Assembly: GCA_937877625.1 (NCBI GenBank)
Contig: CALFJG010000040.1
Location: forward strand, 1-52,861
DNA: 52,861 nucleotides
Origin: an uncultured Prevotellaceae bacterium
Lineage (GTDB): Bacteria > Bacteroidota > Bacteroidia > Bacteroidales > Bacteroidaceae
Direction of reading: 5' to 3'
In this document: in pieces, positions 1-5,977 of the stretch
Layout: every line of letters begins with the position of its first letter
Numbering within the stretch: the stretch's first letter is position 1
Notes under the pieces: model-generated
What the model saw: only the letters and a program-made list of their open reading frames with translations
What the model was told of the DNA's origin: nothing
Database searches by the model: none
Position numbers and translations under genes: made by a program

Positions 1-440
1 GGTATGCTATGCAAAGATGGGGTGCCAAGTACTGGGAGGATTTTAATAAGCCAAAGATAGTTTGGGCAAGATTGATGAGAATCACTCAATCCGATATTGA
101 TGCTTTTCCGCGCTTTTGTTTTGCCCCTGAAGGGTACTTTGTCGTTGATAGTCTTTGCTTCTTCTCTGGAAAAGATATTGACAAGATAGTACTTGCCTTA
201 AACTCTGAATATGCTACGTGGTATTTCTTCAATAACGTAGCAACGTTGGATAACGGTGGATTTCAAATGCGCCAACAATATGTTGAAGAAATCCCCTTGC
301 CAGATGTGACGAGATTATCCAACTCGAATGTTAACGAGCAGCTCTATAAACTATTTGGATTTAGCGCAGACGAGATAGAGTTTGTACGCACAGTAATACA
401 AGAGAGAAAAGAGGAAATCTTATTAGGTGAAAGTCGCTAA
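1..440 (+). CDS. C-terminal part of a DNA methylase / type IIG restriction-modification protein (cut by window edge)
   Basis: The frame is already open at base 3, so this is the 3' end of a longer gene that begins outside the window. The visible residues resemble the TaqI-like C-terminal specificity domain of N6-adenine methylases and Eco57I-type fused restriction-modification enzymes. Typical features are a run of aromatic residues around 'KPKIVWARL', a segment like 'LNSEYATWYF', and an 'EIPLP' turn followed by a helical tail. In this family the domain contacts the DNA target and sets sequence specificity. The catalytic NPPY motif would lie upstream and is not visible, so whether the gene is intact cannot be judged. 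It could also belong to a type I specificity-like protein. The next 400 bp hold no clear gene, and the neighbours are accessory genes. Confidence 0.7.
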   Translation, partial: YAMQRWGAKYWEDFNKPKIVWARLMRITQSDIDAFPRFCFAPEGYFVVDSLCFFSGKDIDKIVLALNSEYATWYFFNNVATLDNGGFQMRQQYVEEIPLPDVTRLSNSNVNEQLYKLFGFSADEIEFVRTVIQERKEEILLGESR

Positions 441-557
441 ACAGAAATCGAGAGGTTAGTACTCCTCTATATTTCTAATCATTTATACTTGACTCTCTAT
501 ATAAGAAATTTCAGCATTTGTAAAGCCATAAAAAACATAACCTTGCCGTTGGAGCTT

Positions 558-703
558 TTGCCCTGATGGTGTAGGGGCAATGCCTTCCAAAGTTGCCTCC
601 GCGTGCGTGGAGGCGAAATGTCTGGTTACAAGAGGCTGTTGGAGCGCAAAGACGTTCTGTATAACGAATGCGAGAGGGTTGCGGACTACTCCGCAACCCT
701 CTC
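558..703. other. Gene-poor stretch with three hairpins
   Basis: The region between the methylase fragment and the acetyltransferase holds three inverted repeats: 558-563 with 75-80, 595-600 with 609-614 (loop 8), and a perfect 14-bp stem at 672-685 with 690-703 (loop 4). None is followed by a T-run on either strand. The last lies about 30 bp past the stop of the possible HU-gene relic on the minus strand, where it could act as that gene's terminator. No convincing coding frame is seen; the plus-strand frame at 603-809 has an Arg-rich, shadow-like composition. Confidence 0.5.
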
Positions 704-732
704 ACATAAGATATTCGTGATATATGGCCTGC

Positions 733-801
733 CTACTCATCGCCGTCGTCGCTGCCGCCGCCGCTCGGGTCGGGGTCGGGCGTGGGAGTCGGGTCGGAAG
801 T
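733..801 (-). pseudogene. Possible 3' relic of a Bacteroidales HU-family DNA-binding gene
   Basis: Read on the minus strand, this stretch encodes a Pro/Asp/Thr-rich tail leading into a Gly/Ser/Asp end (residues ...PSGGGSDDGDE) and a TAG stop at 733-735. Bacteroidales HU-like proteins commonly end in acidic, Gly-rich tails of this kind. No HU domain is found upstream, because the frame runs into the acetyltransferase gene. The likely reading is that only the last ~22 codons survive next to later-arrived DNA. The call rests on composition alone and could be chance. Confidence 0.35.
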
Positions 802-838
802 CAGCGTAGTCGGTAGCGGTTGGGTGCATAGGGGGAAT

Positions 839-1390
839 CTATTTTGTCTTTGTGTCCTTTACACTTTCCAAATCGAAATAGAGCAGGCGGGTAGTCGCGT
901 CCTCGTCAGACTTGGAGAGCGGCACGAAGCCTTGCTTTAGATAGAATGGGATGGCATCGTTGTATGCATCGACGGTGATGAAACGACAGCCAGCCTTGTT
1001 GTCGCCTCTATATGACTCGATGACGGTATTAAGCATCATGCTTCCAATACCCATCCCCTTCGCTGACTTATTGGTGGCCAGGCGGCATATCTTCAAGGCA
1101 GGATAACTCTTGAACATCTTACCCTGGGCGAAGAACTGCTTGCGGAATCGGTTGTAGGCGGAGTTGCTGGGGAAATCGGTCAGGGATATGCGGTCGTGTG
1201 CGAGGCTGAAATAGCCGACAACCTCACCGGTAATGCTATCTTCCAACACATAGCTGGTGGCGAGGCGTACGCGATAGTATAACGGCGCATCGGTGAGAAT
1301 GAAGTCATTCAGGTCTTCATCGCCACAGTCGAATGTTGTCACGTGGTCATTCTCGCCTAAGCGGCGCAATTGCAGGTTCTCCTTGTTCAT
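839..1390 (-). CDS. GNAT-family N-acetyltransferase, toxin-like
   Basis: This 183-aa protein has the GNAT fold. The acetyl-CoA-binding motif A appears as 'SAKGMGIGSMML' near residues 108-120, and the C-terminal motif 'AIPFYLKQGFVPL' lies near 146-158. The N-terminal 'FDCGDEDLNDFI' and following 'VVGYFSLA' resemble the subgroup containing TacT-type toxins, which acetylate aminoacyl-tRNA. It starts 4 bp after the stop of a 53-aa gene, with GGAG filling that gap as ribosome binding site, so the two are almost certainly co-transcribed and translationally coupled. That organisation fits a toxin-antitoxin pair, but the partner is not a recognised RHH/DUF1778 antitoxin, so the toxin role is inference. 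A plain small-molecule acetyltransferase is the alternative. Confidence 0.8.
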   Translation of the reverse strand: MNKENLQLRRLGENDHVTTFDCGDEDLNDFILTDAPLYYRVRLATSYVLEDSITGEVVGYFSLAHDRISLTDFPSNSAYNRFRKQFFAQGKMFKSYPALKICRLATNKSAKGMGIGSMMLNTVIESYRGDNKAGCRFITVDAYNDAIPFYLKQGFVPLSKSDEDATTRLLYFDLESVKDTKTK

Positions 1391-1394
1391 CTCC

Positions 1395-1556
1395 TCAGAA
1401 CGAGCAATTTACACATCTTGAACGTATAAACTCATAGTCGCGCTGCATGCGCTCTACTTGCTCCATCGGTAGTCTGGGCGGGTTCATCATGCGCGTCTCA
1501 AACTTACGCGCTTCCTCACCGTAGAGGATGGGGGTTTCTTTGATTGGTCTTGCCAT
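1395..1556 (-). CDS. Small 53-aa protein upstream of the GNAT gene, candidate antitoxin
   Basis: This short frame begins MARPIKETPIL and runs 53 codons to a TGA at 1395-1397. It is polar and charged, with 'NPPR' near residue 25, then a helix-like Glu/Gln/Arg-rich segment, and ends in Cys-Val-Asn-Cys-Ser-Phe. The stop lies 4 bp before the acetyltransferase start, with GGAG between them. The 'MARPIKETPIL-(Y/F)GE-A' opening resembles small proteins found directly upstream of GNAT genes in other Bacteroidales; this is recollection, not a search. Size, position and tight coupling suggest an antitoxin or regulatory partner. No DNA-binding motif can be identified. Confidence 0.65.
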   Translation of the reverse strand: MARPIKETPILYGEEARKFETRMMNPPRLPMEQVERMQRDYEFIRSRCVNCSF

Positions 1557-1841
1557 GATTATGTTCCTTTCTATTCACATTTCGGTGCAAAGGTTCAATT
1601 TTTTTCGCAAACCCGATGCAATCGCCTCTGCTTTTTTCGATATTTTGGCACACACGGACGCTGAAAGCGCAGAAAGGGCGGCAAGCGGTCAGCCCAGGCA
1701 ACGCCATAGGGAATGTACGCGCCGCGTGCACTCCGGCATTGAGCCGCGTGCAATAAGAAGGAGAGGTCACTCATCTGTTTCTTGGCCAAGAATATCCAAT
1801 ATGCCTTGACACATTCTCCCGAGGGAGTGTGTTGTTAATCT
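1557..1841. other. Gene-free stretch between the GNAT pair and the ATPase promoter
   Basis: About 285 bp without a supported gene. It should contain the promoter of the minus-strand pair; only a weak -7 candidate is visible (CAAAGGTT on the plus strand at 1588-1595, one mismatch to the consensus). Around 1719-1752 there are fragments resembling the GC-rich 'CGCGTGCA' repeats seen elsewhere in the window. A small imperfect hairpin lies at about 1809-1832. Overlapping frames here have shadow-like composition. Confidence 0.4.
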
Positions 1842-1895
1842 CAAAGTGCTGGTTCGTAAAAGTGTCTATTCACAAAAAAACGAATTAGCACTTTG
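1842..1895. repeat. Inverted repeat overlapping the -33 box of the ATPase promoter
   Basis: Arms 1842-1857 and 1880-1895 match at 14 of 16 positions when one is reverse-complemented. The right arm ends on the TTTG taken as the -33 box. The 22-bp spacer contains the first copy of a 15-bp direct repeat (1862-1876) whose second copy lies past the -7 box. The placement suggests an operator. Confidence 0.55.
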
Positions 1896-1920
1896 TGGTT
1901 TAGAAATAGTTATATCTTTG
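1892..1920 (+). promoter_or_regulatory. Bacteroidota-type promoter of the AAA/DUF4143 ATPase gene
   Basis: TTTG at 1892-1895 and TATCTTTG at 1913-1920 are separated by 17 bp, close to the -33/-7 architecture of primary-sigma promoters in this phylum. Two near-identical 15-bp copies (1862-1876 and 1935-1949, one mismatch) flank the -7 box. The second lies in the leader, 15 bp before the start codon. Confidence 0.6.
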
Positions 1921-1964
1921 CAGTCGAGAAAAATGTGTCTGTTCACAAATAAATCGATTGCTTT

Positions 1965-3221
1965 ATGGAGATTAAGCGTGATTTGTACCTACAAAAGCTG
2001 TTGAATAGTCGTAATAATGGTATGATAAAAGTCATTACCGGTATGCGGCGGAGCGGCAAGTCATACCTGCTGTTTAATCTGTTTACGGATGCCCTGATCA
2101 AGGAGGGAGTTTCAACCGACCATATCGTGACAGTCAATTTGGAAGACCGTCGCAACAGCCAACTGCGAGACCCTGACAACCTACTCCAGTATATTGATGC
2201 ACGAATAGTCGATGAGGGCATGTACTATGTCTTACTCGATGAAATACAATTGGTCAAAGAGTTTGAGGATGTGCTTAACAGTTATCTGCATATAAAGAAT
2301 GTAGATGTCTTTGTTACAGGGTCAAATGCCAAGTTCCTGTCAAAAGATGTTATCACGGAATTCAGAGGGCGTGGCCAAAGTATCATGGTTCACCCGCTGA
2401 ACTATGCCGAGTTTATGTCTGCCCGACCAAATCCCGGTAGTTATGACACGCATCTGCTGTTGGAGTATATGCAGTACGGAGGATTGCCCAAGGTGGTGAC
2501 AACCGATGACGAGAACGAGAAAAGAGAATATCTTCAAAGCTTGTTTGTACAGACATATCTGCGTGATATCAAGGAAAGGTATTCCATACAATTAGATCAT
2601 GATTTGGAGGAGCTGATAGATGTCATAGCAAGCAGTATAGGGTCGCTTACCAACCCGCACAAGATACAAAATACGTTCCGGTCGGTGAAGCAAAGCAGCA
2701 TCACGCAGGATACGATAAAGAATTATCTGGACTATATGCAGGATGCTTTCATCATCAACAAAGCAGTGCGATACGACATCAAGGGCAGGCGATATATTGA
2801 CACCCCGGCAAAATACTATTTTGAGGATTTGGGCCTCCGCAACGCGAGGTTGCTTTTTCGCCAAACCGAAGAGACGCATCTGATGGAGAACCTTATATTC
2901 AACGAACTGCGCATCAGGGGGTATTCTGTAGATGTGGGACAACTGACGTATTTCGGTAAAGATGCTGGGGGAAAAAGCGAGCGCAGACAGTTGGAGGTGG
3001 ACTTTGTGTGCAACAAGGGCTACGAGCGTGTGTACATCCAGTCTGCCTTTGCCCTTCCCACCATAGAGAAACAGCAGCAAGAGCTCAACTCCCTTAAGCG
3101 CATTAACGACAGTTTCCAGAAGGTTGTGATTGTAGGAGGCATACAACCCACCTATCGTAATGACGATGGTATTCTTATTCTCAACGTCTTTGACTTCTTG
3201 TTAGGAAAGGTTGCGATATAG
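1965..3221 (+). CDS. AAA-family ATPase with DUF4143 domain
   Basis: The 418-aa protein is an archaeal-type ATPase of the AAA_14/DUF4143 class. Walker A is GMRRSGKS at residues 26-33, and Walker B is 'YYVLLDEIQ' near 87-95. A 'TGSNAKFLS' sensor-like segment follows near 112. The C-terminal half carries the DUF4143 region, with 'YYFEDLGLRNA' near 286 and 'LEVDFV', a PD-(D/E)XK-like strand, near 345. These genes are very common, often multicopy, in Bacteroidales; their cellular role is unknown. It is monocistronic, with its own promoter and an operator-like repeat cluster. The ATG at 1965 is the first Met after the leader. The length is typical and no damage is seen. Confidence 0.88.
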   Translation: MEIKRDLYLQKLLNSRNNGMIKVITGMRRSGKSYLLFNLFTDALIKEGVSTDHIVTVNLEDRRNSQLRDPDNLLQYIDARIVDEGMYYVLLDEIQLVKEFEDVLNSYLHIKNVDVFVTGSNAKFLSKDVITEFRGRGQSIMVHPLNYAEFMSARPNPGSYDTHLLLEYMQYGGLPKVVTTDDENEKREYLQSLFVQTYLRDIKERYSIQLDHDLEELIDVIASSIGSLTNPHKIQNTFRSVKQSSITQDTIKNYLDYMQDAFIINKAVRYDIKGRRYIDTPAKYYFEDLGLRNARLLFRQTEETHLMENLIFNELRIRGYSVDVGQLTYFGKDAGGKSERRQLEVDFVCNKGYERVYIQSAFALPTIEKQQQELNSLKRINDSFQKVVIVGGIQPTYRNDDGILILNVFDFLLGKVAI

Positions 3222-3277
3222 TATTCGGAAGATTTTTCAAGAAGTAAACCCCTCGCCGTTGAAAAGTCAGGGAGCGC

Positions 3278-3309
3278 ACGCGGCGCGCGTGCAATGCCCG
3301 TAAGGGCGC
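3278..3309. repeat. GC-rich hairpins related to the REP-like family
   Basis: A perfect palindrome, GCACGCG-GCG-CGCGTGC, occupies 3278-3294, and a second small hairpin (GCCC-GTAA-GGGC) lies at 3298-3309. They resemble the arms of the REP-like elements at 28448-28528 and 45161-45221. They sit 57 bp after the ATPase stop and may help end its transcript. Confidence 0.5.
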
Positions 3310-3441
3310 AATTGAGAGGGAGCGTATCTATCTCTTAGCGCGATGACTTGGCCTGGGAGATTGATGGCCTTTCGGGCCGCTATATACCTGCGTTGGCACA
3401 CTTCCGAAAATTGAATTACTAAGCAGTAGTTGGCATAACGT

Positions 3442-3521
3442 CCAAAAACACGCGCTTTGACGATGCTAAGGAAACGGCAAACCAAAAACACGCGCTTTGA
3501 CGATGCTAAGGAAACGGCAAA
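3442..3521. repeat. Perfect 40-bp tandem duplication
   Basis: Two identical 40-bp units (3442-3481 and 3482-3521) stand head to tail, and a third copy is begun for about 8 bp. The unit contains 'CACGCGCTTTGACGATGC'. There is no spacer, so this is not a CRISPR. The rest of the 380-bp gap between the ATPase and the first PorZ-like gene has no recognisable gene. No clear TAnnTTTG box was found for the downstream gene; the duplication lies about 80 bp before its start. Confidence 0.85.
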
Positions 3522-3603
3522 CCAAAAAAACGCCTAACTAAATATAATTTACAGCGCGCGACAGCGTTATTATAATGATAAATCTATCCGCACGCGCGTA
3601 CCT

Positions 3604-5907
3604 ATGAAACGTCTTCTCCCCGTTCTGCTTTTTCTTGTCACACTCGCCGTTGAGGCACAAACTAACGGCTCCGTCTGGACGAACTATCTCTCGTATCGCC
3701 ACGCCGACCGCTGCGAAGCCATTGGCGAAGTGGTATTCGGCATATACGACGGCAATCTGCTCGCCTACGACGAGGCCACAGAGGAGGTGCGGCTATTCTA
3801 CAAAGCCGACGGGCTGGGTGGGAAAGGCATCATAGGAAGTGCCGCGACCGACAAACTCGCCTTGCTCTACAGCGATGGTATGGTGGACTTGCTCAACCCC
3901 GAGGACGAGAGCATCGGACATATCACCTCGCTCAAGACAAGCACGTCGGACGTAGGTACGCCGCAGAGTATTGCATTTACCGACCGCTACATCACCGTTG
4001 GCACGTCGCAGGGCGTGGCGTGGCTCGATGCCGACCGGCTGGAGGTGCGTGGATATTATGCCCTGGGAGCGAGCGTCACCTCGGCGGGCTATACAAACGG
4101 GAAAATCTATGCCGTAGCAGGCGGCAAACTCCTTGTGGGAAACACCGCAGACAACCTCTACGACATCACCAACTGGAAACAGATATACCCCAACACCGTA
4201 CTTATCATAGCCACAGGCTCGGGCGGCATCTACGCGCAGACACGCAGCCACGGCCTGCTATGGATTGACGAAAACACCTATGCCACTCAGTCGCTCGCAT
4301 CGGAACGCTTCAGTGCCTGGCATCGCCACGGCACACGCACGGTGTTTTTCAATACCGAGAAAGCCGTCCTCTTCGCCGACGAGGCACCGCAGAGTGCTAC
4401 CACACTAACGCTCGACACTGCACCGCTCGACGTGCTGCCACTCGCATCCACACGCCTTTATCTCTGCCAAGGCGACGAGGGGATGCAAGCCTACCGGATA
4501 GGGGGAGAGGGAACGCTCACCGCCGATGCCTCGCCCATAACGGGCTACGGGGCACAGACCGACCGCACGGGATTTATGTATTTCACCAGCGATGCCCGTT
4601 TGCTCTGCAGCGGAGGCTCGTTCGACTACTACGAAAACACGTTCTACGCCCCCAATGCAGGCTATTACGACGGCGGACGATGGACATTCCTACAAAGCGA
4701 GGGCATAGCCGAACAAATAGGCACGCCCTACCGCAGCCTCACATCTATAGCACAAGACCCCGACGACGCATCCCACCATTTCGTTGCCACGGGCGACTAC
4801 GGACTCTTTGAGTTTCGCGACGGAGCCTTCGTCAAACAATACAACCTCGGAAACAGCCCCCTACGCTCCTTCTATGCCAACAGCCGCAGTTATGTGCGCG
4901 TCGATGCCCTGTGCTACGACAAAAATGGCAACCTCTGGATGAGCAACGAACAGGTTGACACCGTGCTGCGCGTATTAAAGACCGACGGCACGTGGCGCAG
5001 TGTGTTTGTCAACGAGATAAAAGGGTGTCGCCACGTGAACAACATCCTCTTCGACACCGATGGACGCCTCTGGGCCACGCAGCGCGACTGGATCGGCAAT
5101 ATGCGCGGCGGCGTACTCTGCGTGAGCCTCGGCGACCTCAACGACCCCGATGCCCACACCTCCACCTTCCGATACAACGCACGCAACGAAGACGGCACGT
5201 CAGTAGATTTCAGCCAAGGCGTTTACTGCATCTTGCAAGATGCCGAGGGGCGTATCTGGTTCGGCGCATACAGCGGCCTTTTCGTCATTGACAACCCCGC
5301 CGGCTACGGCGCGAGCGACTTTCTTGTCACACAGGTGAAAGTGCCACGCAACGACGGCACCAACTACGCCGACTACCTACTCGACGGCACGCCATGCACC
5401 GCCCTTGCCACCGATGGTGCCGACAGGAAATGGATAGGCACGGAGAACAACGGTCTATACCTCGTGAGCAGTGACGGCACGGAAATCCTTGCCCACTTCG
5501 ACAGCGAAAACTCACCGCTGCCTTCCGACAACATTCTCGCACTCGCCGTAAATCCCGACAACGGCGAAGTATTTATCGGCACCGACCAAGGATTGGTGTC
5601 GTATCAGAGTTATGTCACACGCGCCGCCGAGAGCCTCAACCGCGACAATCTACTCGTCTATCCCAATCCCGCACGGCCCGATAAAGGCGACGTGGTGACT
5701 ATCAGCGGCCTTACCGCAAACGCCGATGTGAAAATCATCACCACAAACGGCTTCGCCGTTGCCGCAGGCACCAGCACGGGCGGCACCTTCCGGTGGGACG
5801 GCACCGACACCAGCGGACACCGTGTTGCCGCCGGCATATACTACATCCTCGTTGCCACCGAGGATGCCGGCGAACACATCGCTGCAAAAGTTGCCGTGGT
5901 GAGATAA
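3604..5907 (+). CDS. porZ: PorZ-like type IX secretion beta-propeller protein, copy 1
   Basis: A 767-aa exported protein. Residues 1-19 are a signal peptide (MKRLLPVLLFLVTLAVEAQ). The body is built from beta-propeller blades of the two-component-regulator-propeller type; examples are 'LWATQRDWIGNMRGG' near 500 and 'KWIGTENNGLYLV' near 615. From about residue 682 ('LLVYPNPARP') to the end is an Ig-like type IX sorting domain. In Porphyromonas gingivalis, PorZ is a surface component of the T9SS attachment complex, binds anionic LPS, and is about this size. The opening 'WTNYLSYRHA...YDGNLLAYD' is characteristic of PorZ. A close paralogue follows after 70 bp. Alternative: another T9SS cargo with propellers. 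Confidence 0.78.
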   Translation: MKRLLPVLLFLVTLAVEAQTNGSVWTNYLSYRHADRCEAIGEVVFGIYDGNLLAYDEATEEVRLFYKADGLGGKGIIGSAATDKLALLYSDGMVDLLNPEDESIGHITSLKTSTSDVGTPQSIAFTDRYITVGTSQGVAWLDADRLEVRGYYALGASVTSAGYTNGKIYAVAGGKLLVGNTADNLYDITNWKQIYPNTVLIIATGSGGIYAQTRSHGLLWIDENTYATQSLASERFSAWHRHGTRTVFFNTEKAVLFADEAPQSATTLTLDTAPLDVLPLASTRLYLCQGDEGMQAYRIGGEGTLTADASPITGYGAQTDRTGFMYFTSDARLLCSGGSFDYYENTFYAPNAGYYDGGRWTFLQSEGIAEQIGTPYRSLTSIAQDPDDASHHFVATGDYGLFEFRDGAFVKQYNLGNSPLRSFYANSRSYVRVDALCYDKNGNLWMSNEQVDTVLRVLKTDGTWRSVFVNEIKGCRHVNNILFDTDGRLWATQRDWIGNMRGGVLCVSLGDLNDPDAHTSTFRYNARNEDGTSVDFSQGVYCILQDAEGRIWFGAYSGLFVIDNPAGYGASDFLVTQVKVPRNDGTNYADYLLDGTPCTALATDGADRKWIGTENNGLYLVSSDGTEILAHFDSENSPLPSDNILALAVNPDNGEVFIGTDQGLVSYQSYVTRAAESLNRDNLLVYPNPARPDKGDVVTISGLTANADVKIITTNGFAVAAGTSTGGTFRWDGTDTSGHRVAAGIYYILVATEDAGEHIAAKVAVVR

Positions 5908-5919
5908 CATCAATCTTTG
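5891..5919 (+). promoter_or_regulatory. Weak promoter candidate between the two PorZ-like genes
   Basis: TTG at 5891-5893 and AATCTTTG at 5912-5919 (one mismatch to TAnnTTTG) are 18 bp apart, overlapping the end of copy 1. It could give copy 2 its own transcript. Equally, the genes may be co-transcribed, as there is no terminator in the 70-bp gap. Confidence 0.3.
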
Positions 5920-5977
5920 CAGAGAACTTACTCCGGAAACGCCGACCACTCCGAGTTCCCCGACAAGCCCCTCCACT

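Noticed and set aside
603..809. Plus-strand frame encoding an Arg-rich 68-aa peptide
   Set aside because: Its Arg-rich end is the opposite strand of a Gly/Asp/Pro-coding stretch; no ribosome binding site and no family resemblance.
3442..3521. Possible CRISPR array from two 40-bp identical copies
   Set aside because: The copies abut with no spacer, the unit is not palindromic in CRISPR fashion, and no cas genes are near.
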